From Saccharofermentans sp. (lineage in GTDB: Bacteria > Bacillota > Clostridia > Saccharofermentanales > Saccharofermentanaceae), in assembly GCA_024403795.1 (NCBI GenBank), contig JAKSRD010000018.1, forward strand, positions 1 to 41,413: a stretch of 41,413 bases of DNA, read 5' to 3'. Both the position numbers and the translations under genes were made by a program. The notes beneath the pieces are model-generated. The model saw nothing but the letters and a program-made list of their open reading frames with translations. It was not told the DNA's origin and did no database searches. Below are positions 6,748 through 14,920 of this stretch, in pieces. Each line of letters begins with the position of its first letter. Position 1 is the stretch's first letter.

Positions 6748-7054
6748 GATAGTCACAAACTCCTTCAACTTCGATCTCTGTGCTTAGCAAAATACTATCT
6801 TGCACTGCTTTGGGTTCCAATATCAGCCTTATGTTTGGTGCTATGTGTAAAGAATAACGAATTCTTTCGTGATCGGTTAATTTTTCAGGTTTGCCTAAGC
6901 CCAATGTAAGAAAATCACCAAAACACTCAGCAGCTGATAATCTGTCAATATGTTTCTTAATTGCCTTGACCCAATCAGCAGGCAATGTTCGTTGCATTTT
7001 TCTGTAATCTGTGAAGATTTTTTCAACTTTGTTGTTAGCATAGCTGATCTTCAA
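6716..7054 (-). CDS. higB: HigB/RelE-family toxin
   Basis: HigB toxins are ribosome-dependent mRNA endonucleases with a small RelE fold. The 112-residue product starting at TTG 7054 (MKISYANNKVEKIF) aligns by eye with HigB N-termini. Further family signs are the RLSAAECFGDFL helix, the HERIRYSLHIAPNIRLIL strand pair and a basic, compact composition. A GTG nine bases upstream (7063) is the alternative start; GAGAGG sits 8 nt before the TTG and makes it preferable. It is the first gene of the pair (toxin first, as in higBA loci) and overlaps higA. A perfect 24-bp palindrome just upstream is the probable autoregulatory operator. Confidence 0.85.
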   Translation of the reverse strand: MKISYANNKVEKIFTDYRKMQRTLPADWVKAIKKHIDRLSAAECFGDFLTLGLGKPEKLTDHERIRYSLHIAPNIRLILEPKAVQDSILLSTEIEVEGVCDYHGSNENWYIP

Positions 7055-7070
7055 CGGATACACCTCTCAA

Positions 7071-7094
7071 TAAATTAACCAATCGGTTAATTTA
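7071..7094 (-). promoter_or_regulatory. palindromic operator of the higBA operon
   Basis: TAAATTAACC and GGTTAATTTA are separated by AATC: 10-bp perfect arms directly upstream of higB (16 nt from the TTG start). HigA-type HTH proteins autorepress through such palindromes. The site also provides A/T-rich -10-like sequence on the minus strand. Confidence 0.75.
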
Positions 7095-7219
7095 TGATAC
7101 GCTGCCAGATGCCGGAAGTCAATAAAATGAGGATGCAATATGGAAGGCATGATATGATCAAAAAACAAAACAGTCGGTACTGACATGGCTCAATGATATA
7201 ATTTCTCAAGGTTGTTATC

Positions 7220-7242
7220 ATGTGTACATAAAGAGTACACAT
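7220..7242 (+). promoter_or_regulatory. inverted repeat in the leader of the double-kinase operon
   Basis: ATGTGTAC (7220-7227) and GTACACAT (7235-7242) are perfect 8-bp arms with a 7-nt spacer. They lie about 18 nt downstream of a TATAAT box (7197-7202), so the repeat would be near the start of the transcript. It may be an operator for the operon's own response regulator or an mRNA hairpin. Confidence 0.5.
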
Positions 7243-7287
7243 CGGGCGTTTAAGATTGCATCATCTTAGACGTGAGGGGTTATTTAC

Positions 7288-8958
7288 ATGAAGAAACATT
7301 ACATCAGATTGGCAGTGGTAATTGATGTGTTGGTGCTGGTCGCGTTCCTGCTCGGAATGGGATTTTATATGTGCGTGCAGGCAGATAAATTAAGGAGCAG
7401 ATATGTTGATACGACATGGATAAATATTGTGCCTAATCCGGGATCATTTGCTGAAGAGACAGAGGCAGAGTTAGTCAGGAAAACCTTGTCCGGAATATGG
7501 TATAACGAATCTTTTGGCAGAATGCAGAGCTATTATAATCCTGCATATCAGAACATCGGAATATACGGAAAACTGACATTAAGTGACGGAACGGTAATCG
7601 ATACCACATCTGATTACTTTACAATTTACAGTTGCAAGGATGAGTACCATCATATTCCGACTGCTTATTGTAGGATAGGTATATTTGATCAGGATTATGA
7701 TTTTGATGAGAAAATGATCCGGGATTTTACATACTTAACAGAGTTCGATGCGGAGTGCGATGACGTATTTATCAATGGCGGAGAACTTAACTGTGACAAA
7801 AACGGAGTTACTTATAAGCTTAAAGATATCAGCTTTAAGAATACTGCGAGAACGACCTTATCTGCAGCAATCACTTCGGAGGAATATCCGAACTTCTGTA
7901 TATTAGTTGCCGATATGTCACTGACAGATAAACTTGCATCATTGAATTGCGAGGCGAAGGCTGTTTGTGATGAGAAGGTGAGCAATAAAACGGATGCTGA
8001 CAGCAAGTTTGTAGACAAACAAGAAAGTATCTTTACTTCGTATTACATATATGAGTTCCCGGTTGAGTGCGGAGACGGTGTTGTGACTTATACCATGGCC
8101 ACTGTTTTCCATCCGTTGAGAGATTCCATGGAACAAAATGTTAAGGAGCTCGCACTCGCTTTTGCGGTATTCCTTATCGTTGAGGTGATCATCTCGGTTG
8201 CTTTTTTTGAGATGTACAGAAGAAGGAAGATCAACGAGATGAGATCGCGCCGTCTCACCAGAGGTATTGCGCACGAGCTGAAGACACCTCTTGCGGTTAC
8301 CAAGGCATACATGGAGAATCTGGAATATCTGGATGAGAAGAAACAGGCTGAATATATCAAGATGATCAACAGCGAGCTGGACGATATGGATGAGCTTATC
8401 CATGCTCTTATCAAGATAGAGAAGATCGATTCCGGAAGTGTCAAGCTTGATCGCAAGCCGGTGGATATTGCAGATCTGGTCAAGAGCGTATACGGTAACA
8501 TTAAGCCTCTTGCAGATGAACGTAAACTTAAGATCGAGATAAAAGCCGTTGATGATGAGAATAATCGTGCTTCTGAGGTCAAAGCTGAAGATGTCGGAAA
8601 GTATCAGATATTTGCCGATACGCAGTTCATGAGAATAGCCATCAGCAATTATCTTACGAACATGGTGAAATATGCTGATAAGAAGGCAAAAGTGCTGATC
8701 CACTTTAATGGCGAGATGAATGAACGTATACACATCTCATTTGAGAATGACAGCGCAAACGAAAGCAAGTCCAAGATCGACAAACTTAACAACAACGGAA
8801 TGGGTGTTGAGATAAATGAGAACATAATGGAACTTCACGGCTATAAGTACGGAACCGTAATGGAAGACAGATACACGCAGTTCTGGTTCGAAGCTCCTGT
8901 GTACGTGCAGAATAGAAATCAGACATTTTCCAACAATTCGAAAACTAATGAGGGGTAA
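7288..8958 (+). CDS. membrane sensor histidine kinase, first of two paralogues
   Basis: A transmembrane helix (about 7-30) precedes a large extracellular sensor (about 31-285) and a second helix (about 288-312). The cytoplasmic part has a HisKA domain with the H-box IAHELKTPLA (phospho-acceptor H329) and an ATPase domain with N-box ISNYLTNMVKYAD. The usual DxGxG G1 box is replaced by a FENDSANES-type sequence, so the ATP site is divergent. It phosphorylates a response regulator, presumably the one at 10318. The N-terminus (MKKHYI, then a Val/Leu-rich helix) matches that of the next gene, 6 nt downstream, so the pair arose by duplication. GTGAGGGG lies upstream of the ATG. Signal unknown; the sensor has scattered Cys residues. 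Confidence 0.85.
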   Translation: MKKHYIRLAVVIDVLVLVAFLLGMGFYMCVQADKLRSRYVDTTWINIVPNPGSFAEETEAELVRKTLSGIWYNESFGRMQSYYNPAYQNIGIYGKLTLSDGTVIDTTSDYFTIYSCKDEYHHIPTAYCRIGIFDQDYDFDEKMIRDFTYLTEFDAECDDVFINGGELNCDKNGVTYKLKDISFKNTARTTLSAAITSEEYPNFCILVADMSLTDKLASLNCEAKAVCDEKVSNKTDADSKFVDKQESIFTSYYIYEFPVECGDGVVTYTMATVFHPLRDSMEQNVKELALAFAVFLIVEVIISVAFFEMYRRRKINEMRSRRLTRGIAHELKTPLAVTKAYMENLEYLDEKKQAEYIKMINSELDDMDELIHALIKIEKIDSGSVKLDRKPVDIADLVKSVYGNIKPLADERKLKIEIKAVDDENNRASEVKAEDVGKYQIFADTQFMRIAISNYLTNMVKYADKKAKVLIHFNGEMNERIHISFENDSANESKSKIDKLNNNGMGVEINENIMELHGYKYGTVMEDRYTQFWFEAPVYVQNRNQTFSNNSKTNEG

Positions 8959-8964
8959 AAGATC

Positions 8965-10233
8965 ATGAAGAAACATTACATCCTGACAACAATTGTGATC
9001 GATATTCTTGTGCTGTTGGTTTTCGTGATCGGAACAGGGATCTTCACATATATCGTCTCTGTCGAAGAGATGAAAAGCTTCAAGGAGCTGGCTGCAGAAA
9101 AGGAAACAACGTTTATCAGAGTAATAGATTCTGATAAGACTGAATTTGAACTTTTAAGCGATTACTTAAATGGAACCTTTGTGATTGACGAGCCTGAGCA
9201 CGATGACAATATCGGTTACGCGAATTGTCTGTATTTGTCGGATAAAACATACTACAACGCCGGTTTGGTTTCCGGCGTATACGGGCTTGATGCTGAAGCC
9301 ACCGATTGTCTGATGAGTATCAGTGAATATGCCAGAAACGAATGGGACATGGAGGTGCCGGACAGCATTTTTACTTGTGCTTATAAGTCGACGGGTCTTA
9401 TCAAGTGTATCCCTGATAACGATGAACTGTATTACTACGCAAGTTACTATACGTTGCTGATCTGCCATCCGATGAAGATCGCAGTTATGAAAAATCTCGG
9501 AATCTTCATCATTCTTGCAGTCGCTTTACTGATCGCGGAGACTGTCATCACTGTTGTGATGTTCAGGATCTATAAAACGCGAAAATCATACGAGACGAAG
9601 TCGAGACACCTTACAAGAAGCGTCGCACATGAACTGGAATCCCCTCTTGCCGAGACAAAGACTTATTTGTCGAACTGGGAGAAGTACACCGATGAAGAAC
9701 GTCGTGAATACAGGAAAAAGATCGATGCAAAAGTCGACAGCATGGTCGACATGATCAATGCCTTCCTCGCGATGGAGAACATCTCTTCAGGCTATGTAAG
9801 GCTGACTGTCGAAGAAGTGGACCTCTCATCTCTTATAAGATCTGTCTACAAGCACATGAAGTACATGGCAGAAGAACGCGGGCTCGTCGTTGAGCTGCCC
9901 GATGACAGCGGCGACACTGCTGGTGCTGATGGCGTTGATGGTGTTGATGACGCTGAACACCTGGTAAAAGCTGACCTCAAATATCTGAAGATCGCGCTGA
10001 ATAATTACATGAACCATGCGCTTAAGTCTGCAACTCGAGAAGTGAAAGTCAGAGTACAGCGCAGCGGCGATATTGTCAGGGTATCTTTTGAGAATGATAG
10101 GGGCGCCGGTGGAGCAGGCGACAGCGCCGGCTTGCAGATCGGCGAGGACATTATGGACATACACGGATTCTCGCATGGCACGGAGATGAAGGAAAACGGA
10201 ACAGTATCCTGGTTCGAAGCGAGAACGAATTAA
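8965..10233 (+). CDS. second paralogous histidine kinase, ATP site probably degenerate
   Basis: It has the same layout as its neighbour but a shorter sensor (about 30-170) between two membrane helices (about 6-29 and 175-198). The H-box is kept as VAHELESPLA (H222). In the N-box the sequence is ALNNYMNHALKSA: the second, Mg-binding Asn seen in the neighbour (NYLTNMVK) is His here. The G1 box reads FENDRGAGG and a low-complexity Asp/Gly/Ala stretch interrupts the ATPase domain. This suggests a weak or inactive kinase that may heterodimerise with the first. It starts 6 nt after the first kinase stop, with AGGGG upstream. It is most likely a regulatory partner; an active kinase with a diverged box cannot be excluded. 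Confidence 0.8.
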   Translation: MKKHYILTTIVIDILVLLVFVIGTGIFTYIVSVEEMKSFKELAAEKETTFIRVIDSDKTEFELLSDYLNGTFVIDEPEHDDNIGYANCLYLSDKTYYNAGLVSGVYGLDAEATDCLMSISEYARNEWDMEVPDSIFTCAYKSTGLIKCIPDNDELYYYASYYTLLICHPMKIAVMKNLGIFIILAVALLIAETVITVVMFRIYKTRKSYETKSRHLTRSVAHELESPLAETKTYLSNWEKYTDEERREYRKKIDAKVDSMVDMINAFLAMENISSGYVRLTVEEVDLSSLIRSVYKHMKYMAEERGLVVELPDDSGDTAGADGVDGVDDAEHLVKADLKYLKIALNNYMNHALKSATREVKVRVQRSGDIVRVSFENDRGAGGAGDSAGLQIGEDIMDIHGFSHGTEMKENGTVSWFEARTN

Positions 10234-10254
10234 GAGACGGAAAGTTTTGGCGTA

Positions 10255-10284
10255 TTGTGCTTTTCGATGGGTAAAGAATATACT
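10255..10284 (+). promoter_or_regulatory. candidate internal promoter of the response regulator gene
   Basis: TTGTGC (10255-10260) and TATACT (10279-10284) with an 18-nt spacer, in the 84-nt gap before the regulator. This would allow expression of the regulator independent of the two kinases. Confidence 0.45.
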
Positions 10285-10317
10285 TATCTTAGTATCGAAG
10301 ATTGAAGAAAAGGCAAA

Positions 10318-10983
10318 ATGAGCAGAGTACTACTGACAGAAGACGACAGGATATTGAGGGACATCACGGTGACGTTTTTGAGCCAAAACGGGCTTGAGGT
10401 CGATGCCACGGACAACGGAAATGTTGCGTGTCAGCTGGTCGCTAAGAACCAGTACGACTGCATCATTCTGGATATCATGATGCCCGGAAAAGACGGCAGG
10501 GAAGTCTGTAAATTTATTCGCTCGAAGTACGACGTGCCGGTGATCTTTCTTACGGCGCTTGGTGACGAGGATGACATCGTCGAAGGCTACGAGATCGGTG
10601 CGGACGAGTACATTACGAAGCCTTTCTCGACCAAGCTCCTGCTGCTGAAGATCAACGCGCTCATTAAGAGATATCAGGGCCTGATGGTGAAGGGCGGCGT
10701 TATCAAGGCGGACGAGATCGAGATCGAACCCGCGAGAAGGCGCGTTACCGTGGCCGGCAAAGAGATAACGCTCGCGCCGAAAGAATACGACATGCTGATT
10801 TATTTCATCGAGAATAAGGGGATCGTGCTGACGCGAGATCAGATCCTTGACCGCATCTGGGGAGACGATTATGACGGATACGATCGTGCCGTTGATACGC
10901 ATGTAAAGAAGCTGCGCGCTGCTTTGGGCGCCGCTGAATACCACATCGAGACGGTTATCAAGACGGGGTATGTTTGGAAGTGA
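10318..10983 (+). CDS. OmpR/PhoB-family response regulator
   Basis: The receiver domain (1-118) has the acidic pair D9/D10, the phospho-acceptor D52 (ILDIMMPG), the switch Thr in FLTALGD and the conserved Lys in TKPF (K101). A winged-helix Trans_reg_C domain follows (about 128-220), with LTRDQILDRIWG and the DTHVKKLRAAL recognition helix. At 221 aa it is full length. It is the likely output of the two kinases upstream and would bind direct repeats near target promoters; the targets are unknown. AAAAGG precedes the ATG. The gene is followed by a copy of the two-hairpin terminator element. Confidence 0.92.
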   Translation: MSRVLLTEDDRILRDITVTFLSQNGLEVDATDNGNVACQLVAKNQYDCIILDIMMPGKDGREVCKFIRSKYDVPVIFLTALGDEDDIVEGYEIGADEYITKPFSTKLLLLKINALIKRYQGLMVKGGVIKADEIEIEPARRRVTVAGKEITLAPKEYDMLIYFIENKGIVLTRDQILDRIWGDDYDGYDRAVDTHVKKLRAALGAAEYHIETVIKTGYVWK

Positions 10984-10990
10984 GCGAAGG

Positions 10991-11128
10991 CGTGTAAGCG
11001 TTGAAGGCAATTGATGAACGAGATGTGTTCGAGGTATCTTAAGTGAAGAAAGAGTGCCCACTCCAAAGCGGATGCTCCGGAAGCTGAAATGATTAGCCTA
11101 TTCTGTGTGCAGACAGGATAGGCTTTTT
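10991..11128 (+). repeat. conserved two-hairpin element, copy 2, with terminator
   Basis: This copy matches 4939-5068 (shared blocks include GGTATCTTAAGTGAAGAAAG and CCACTCCAAAGCGGATGCTC). It ends in the same terminator stem: GCCTATTCTGT (11096-11106) with ACAGGATAGGC (11113-11123), then TTTTT. It lies 8 nt after the response regulator gene and probably ends its transcript. It has no toxin gene and no 31-nt antisense segment. Confidence 0.85.
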
Positions 11129-11214
11129 GTGCGGTTTATGCTCCGCAAAAATGAGGTCGGTTCCGCCTGATTCCTTGTCGGTTTTTGTCGATAATTTCAG
11201 AGGTTTTTTGCGGG
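11121..11214. repeat. dispersed repeat block B, copy 2
   Basis: Homologous to 5329-5425 and directly joined to the terminator of the two-hairpin element. In the minus-strand reading frame most differences between the copies that I can align fall in third codon positions, but no start codon or ribosome site supports a gene. Confidence 0.75.
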
Positions 11215-11308
11215 GTTTTGCAGGCGATTGTCGCGCTTTGTCATCTTGATGCGGGGCTTTGTCGTTTTTGTCGGATACTTTGTCGTATTTCTTGTCGATT
11301 TTGTTCGT
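11174..11308. repeat. tract of repeated TTGTCG motifs
   Basis: TTGTCG occurs seven times in about 135 bp, mostly as TTTGTCG, plus two near matches (TTGTCA, TTGTTCG). It fills most of the 368-bp gap between the response regulator's terminator and the surface-protein gene. It may be a cluster of binding sites, or low-complexity drift of block B. Confidence 0.6.
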
Positions 11309-11439
11309 GAATGCGACAAAAAGGTGCAAGAAAAAGTGCAGGAATAATGCGGGAACGCCGGGATCTTGGGGTCGCCGCAAAAGTATGGGAACCGAGCTTT
11401 TTGAGTGTTGCGTAAGTGTGGGCGTTGAGTGGGATTGTC

Positions 11440-11448
11440 TGTTATAAT
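11440..11448 (+). promoter_or_regulatory. extended -10 promoter of the surface-protein gene
   Basis: TGTTATAAT is an extended -10 box, 49 nt before the start codon. No good -35 is present at the usual spacing, as often seen with extended -10 promoters. Confidence 0.5.
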
Positions 11449-11496
11449 CTGATAAGTTCTCGGAATAATTGAATATAGATTTGAGAGGGTAACCGT

Positions 11497-13896
11497 ATGA
11501 AGAAAAAAGTGATCAGTTCTGTTCTGGCAACGGCGTTGACTATCTCGCTGCTTCCGATGGTGACGTCGGCTGCGGGAGGCGCTATTGAGGAGACAGACGG
11601 CGGTGTGCATTATTTCCCCGGTGCCGAGTATGATTTTCTTGAGATTACGGGCGGTGTCAGTGTTGATAACGGTTCGCAAGTGAATGTTGACGGCGATGTC
11701 GGCAGCTTATCCGATAATGGTATTTACGTCGGCGAGAATGGCGGTTATGTCAATGTAACCGGTGATGTTACGGCTAATTCGGAAGGTGTCTGGATCGAGG
11801 ACAAAGGCGTAGTCAATGTTGGAGGCAATGTTACTGCCGAAGAGTATGCTGTTGAAGTTTATGGCGAATCAATTGCAACTATTGCCGGTTCGGCAAGCGG
11901 AAGCAGTGGTGTTGCCGCCGGAGATAAATCGATTGTAACGGTTAAGGGCAGTGTTACGGGAACGGTAGAGAACGGCGTCGAGGCTTTTGTGGGAAGTTCG
12001 GTTAAAGTCGAAGGTGATATCGTCGGTGTAGATAATGGTGTTTTTTCCGGTGGCGGTCAGGTATATGCCGGCAAAGATGTAACCGGCGGTTACGGCGTGC
12101 ATGTAGTCGAGAGCGGTAATGTCAGTGTTACCGGTACGGCTAAGGGAACATCTGATTTCGCAGTATGTGTTATTGGCTCCGGAAGTGCTGCTGTCAGCGG
12201 TAATGCCGAAGCTTCAGGCAATGCGGAAGGTGCGGTTTATGTTAACGGCAATTACGTTAAGGATGCTGCGGTCGCGATCATTGAAGGGAGTGCGACAGGC
12301 GGAGGGTGCGGTGTCTATGCCATTGACGGCGGAAAGGCGGTCATCGGCAAAGATGTCTCGGCTGAGGCAGGTATCAATGCTTTTGGTGCTACCGTAGTCG
12401 TTAAGGGTTCGGTTGAAGGCGGTATCACTGCTGATGAAGCTGCACAGATCGTTGTTGGCGGAGATGCAGAAGACGGTATTACGGTCTATATGGCAGATAC
12501 AGTTGTCATCGTTGAGGGAACTCAAACGGGCGGCGTGTTTAACAGCACATCTGAACCCGGCGCCAAGGTCTATATCGGTGAATTCGGAAAACAGGCATGC
12601 ACCGGCGAGGATGATGTTTTCTATCTCATCGGTCTTGCTGACGGTTCTGCACAGTGGTCAGAACTGACCATCGTGACAAATACTCTCATTCCGGACATGA
12701 CTGAGATCCGGGGTGTCGAGAAGAGCTATCTTGCGACATTAAATGTTGATGATGTTGCAGGCAAGGAGATCTCTTTCAAGTCTGCCGATGCGTCAAATCC
12801 GGTATCGGTTGATCCGGATACGCTGCCTGCAGGCGTTACCATGACTGTTACAAACGGTGTCATTACTCTTAAGTTCGACAGCAGTTTTAAGGGTGGTCTT
12901 CAGGATCTTAACATTGAGTTCGCCACACCAGAATTCGATATCACAAACGGTACGCCGGAGACTGACAAAGCTACTAATAACGGTTTCATTACCATTGATA
13001 AGACGGAAGCTGCAAAGGGTGAGACGGTTACGGTAACTGTTGAAGCTAACGAAGGATACCTGCTTGACGGCGTTCCGAGCTACACGCTTGGCGGCACTAA
13101 GTACGAAGGTAAGCAGGGGGCGTCCGCGAATGAGTTTGTTTTCGAGATGCCTGAAGCAGATATTGAGATCAAAGCATCTTTTGCTGCCAAGCCGCTCGAG
13201 AAGTACAAAGTATCTTTCAACATGAACGGACACGGCAGCCCGATCGATGCGCAGACCGTCGAAGAGGGCAACATGGCAACGGAGCCGAAAACGCCTGCTG
13301 AGAGCGGATGGGTTTTCGACGGGTGGTATTCCGATGCTCAGTTTAAGAATGCGTTTGACTTCGGTACGAAGATCACGCAGGATACGGTCTTATTTGCTAA
13401 GTGGAGTGCCGAGATCATTTACAAGGCTGAGAACAGTGAGCCTCTGTCTTGGGAGATGGGCAGCACGGAACCGTTGACTTTCGTGTTCCATAGAAATGTG
13501 GATGACGATAAAACATGTCAAAACTTTGAGTTGGCAGGAAAGAAAGCAGAGCTTGCTATTATGCGTCATGACACTTCGGGTTCGAATTATACGACATTCG
13601 CAGCTTTAAACGGAAGTCAATCTAAATATCGTACAGGTTCACTTATTTTCTCGATCGAGCCTTCTTACCTTCAGACGCTTCCTGCCGGAAAATATAAGCT
13701 TACGGTATATTTCACCGATGGTTCTGCTTCTGCAGAGTTCCAGATCAAGCTTGCACCCGCGCCTGATCCGGCACCGGGCGGAAACACACCTAAGACAGGC
13801 GACACCGGCATCATGATATACGTGGTCGGCATGATCGTCAGCGCAGGCGCACTCGGAGCCCTGACTCTCACGAGGAGAAAGAAGAGAAAGATCTGA
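11497..13896 (+). CDS. sortase-anchored surface protein with beta-helix-like repeats
   Basis: The 799-residue protein has a signal peptide (1-26, ending TSAAG). A long Gly/Val/Asn-rich region (about 30-360) repeats short strands of the type VNVTGDVTA / VKGSVTG, as in right-handed beta-helix adhesins. An Ig-like stretch follows, then a divergent InlB-type repeat (about 500-565) and a Listeria-Bacteroides repeat (about 568-635, GWVFDGWYSD...LFAKW). After a further beta domain the C-terminus has TPKTGD (764-769), a hydrophobic helix and RRKKRK. That is an LPXTG-like sorting signal with Thr-Pro in place of Leu-Pro. It is probably covalently attached to the cell wall by a class-specific sortase not in this window. 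GAGAGGG precedes the ATG. Confidence 0.88.
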   Translation: MKKKVISSVLATALTISLLPMVTSAAGGAIEETDGGVHYFPGAEYDFLEITGGVSVDNGSQVNVDGDVGSLSDNGIYVGENGGYVNVTGDVTANSEGVWIEDKGVVNVGGNVTAEEYAVEVYGESIATIAGSASGSSGVAAGDKSIVTVKGSVTGTVENGVEAFVGSSVKVEGDIVGVDNGVFSGGGQVYAGKDVTGGYGVHVVESGNVSVTGTAKGTSDFAVCVIGSGSAAVSGNAEASGNAEGAVYVNGNYVKDAAVAIIEGSATGGGCGVYAIDGGKAVIGKDVSAEAGINAFGATVVVKGSVEGGITADEAAQIVVGGDAEDGITVYMADTVVIVEGTQTGGVFNSTSEPGAKVYIGEFGKQACTGEDDVFYLIGLADGSAQWSELTIVTNTLIPDMTEIRGVEKSYLATLNVDDVAGKEISFKSADASNPVSVDPDTLPAGVTMTVTNGVITLKFDSSFKGGLQDLNIEFATPEFDITNGTPETDKATNNGFITIDKTEAAKGETVTVTVEANEGYLLDGVPSYTLGGTKYEGKQGASANEFVFEMPEADIEIKASFAAKPLEKYKVSFNMNGHGSPIDAQTVEEGNMATEPKTPAESGWVFDGWYSDAQFKNAFDFGTKITQDTVLFAKWSAEIIYKAENSEPLSWEMGSTEPLTFVFHRNVDDDKTCQNFELAGKKAELAIMRHDTSGSNYTTFAALNGSQSKYRTGSLIFSIEPSYLQTLPAGKYKLTVYFTDGSASAEFQIKLAPAPDPAPGGNTPKTGDTGIMIYVVGMIVSAGALGALTLTRRKKRKI

Positions 13897-13917
13897 CGTC
13901 AGCGATATAGTTTGATC

Positions 13918-13955
13918 AAGTCCGGAAGGCGTGAGCTTTCCGGACTTTTTCTTTT
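13918..13955 (+). terminator. terminator of the surface-protein gene
   Basis: AAGTCCGGAAGGC (13918-13930) pairs with GCTTTCCGGACTT (13935-13947) with one wobble, followed by a T-rich tract. It lies 22 nt after the stop codon. Confidence 0.9.
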
Positions 13956-14025
13956 GGCGGAATATTTGTAGAATAGGCGGTGGAGTAATTAGCGGCGACG
14001 GGATGCCGCAACGGAGGGATTTGTT

Positions 14026-14748
14026 ATGAGAAAGATTTTTCGCGATATTATCTGCATTACCGTTATGGCAGGCACCATGCTCGGAACGGGACTTCTCAGC
14101 GGATGCACGCTTCCGTTCACACAGCAGACGAAGGAGACGATCGATCCGGGTATCGGGTATGTTGATCCGAACGAGAATATCGACGAATACGATTCGAACT
14201 TCAATCACGGTTATCAGTTGAGAAATTATGAAGAGACTGACGCAGAGATCTCTCGTTCATGGGATGCTTTGATCAGAGATTCGAATGATGCGTTAGTTTA
14301 TATGAAGGAATATCTGAACTTGCGGGGCGGAGGTTTCAGTGCCGTACTGGTCGATACCACTGCGAATGATCCTGGAGTTTTGATGACTTATACTTACGAG
14401 ATCTATTACGACGGAGTTAAGATGATCTGTCCTGATTTCAAATTGATCGCATTTGTGAAGGGCGCGGTTATTGAAGGTCCGTTCTATCCCCTCAGTCTGA
14501 ATATGGAGCGCAAGAACGCGAATGCAAATCCCAACAGCACATTGGCGCACTATTGCAATACATATGAAGACAAGAGGATCTATTCATATGAGGGAGCCTA
14601 TTATCTCTACAGGGATACGAATAAGATCAGTTGTCCGTACGTGTTCGTCTATCGCTACATCGGCGACAGTCCTGTTGATAACATGACGCTGATGCTCGAC
14701 GCTAATACGGGTGCGTTTGTCAGCTTGGAACCGGACACTCAGACATAA
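14026..14748 (+). CDS. lipoprotein, 240 aa, function unknown
   Basis: The signal peptide ends in the lipobox LSGC (lipidated Cys at about residue 27). The mature part is acidic and rich in Tyr and Asn, with no recognised domain. Its last third (about 195-235, FVYRYIGDSPVDNMTLMLDANTG) resembles the C-terminal strand pattern of extracytoplasmic regulatory or PepSY-like domains, but this is too weak for a call. The start is supported by GGAGGGAT 8 nt upstream. It stands alone between a strong terminator and a convergent membrane-protein gene. Confidence 0.75.
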   Translation: MRKIFRDIICITVMAGTMLGTGLLSGCTLPFTQQTKETIDPGIGYVDPNENIDEYDSNFNHGYQLRNYEETDAEISRSWDALIRDSNDALVYMKEYLNLRGGGFSAVLVDTTANDPGVLMTYTYEIYYDGVKMICPDFKLIAFVKGAVIEGPFYPLSLNMERKNANANPNSTLAHYCNTYEDKRIYSYEGAYYLYRDTNKISCPYVFVYRYIGDSPVDNMTLMLDANTGAFVSLEPDTQT

Positions 14749-14796
14749 GAGCGCGGATGAGTTGATCTGAGGTCCAACATCTTTCCGTGAAGAATT

Positions 14797-14841
14797 AAAA
14801 AAGCCATCGAAAATGCTAAGGGGGTGAACATTCTCGATGGC
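14797..14841 (-). terminator. terminator of the membrane protein gene
   Basis: GCCATCGA (14803-14810) pairs with TCGATGGC at the 3' side (to 14841). The stem is extended by ATG/CAT pairs, and on the minus strand it is followed by six T. It may also stop the convergent lipoprotein transcript. Confidence 0.85.
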
Positions 14842-14920
14842 AGGGAAACGACGAGGGGGTGTCGTTGTGCAATATTTGAATGAGGCGCTTTGTGCTTACA
14901 AAGGCCTGCCGTTGTTGTGA

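Noticed and set aside
10330..11061. 243-codon minus-strand frame opposite the response regulator
   Set aside because: It is the shadow of a clear OmpR-family gene.
11093..11380. Minus-strand frame with repeated Asp-Lys pairs over block B
   Set aside because: It runs through the terminator stem of the two-hairpin element, has no supported start, and arises from the TTGTCG tract.
13639..14208. 189-codon minus-strand frame over the end of the surface-protein gene
   Set aside because: It crosses a strong plus-strand terminator and the starts and ends of two well-supported genes.
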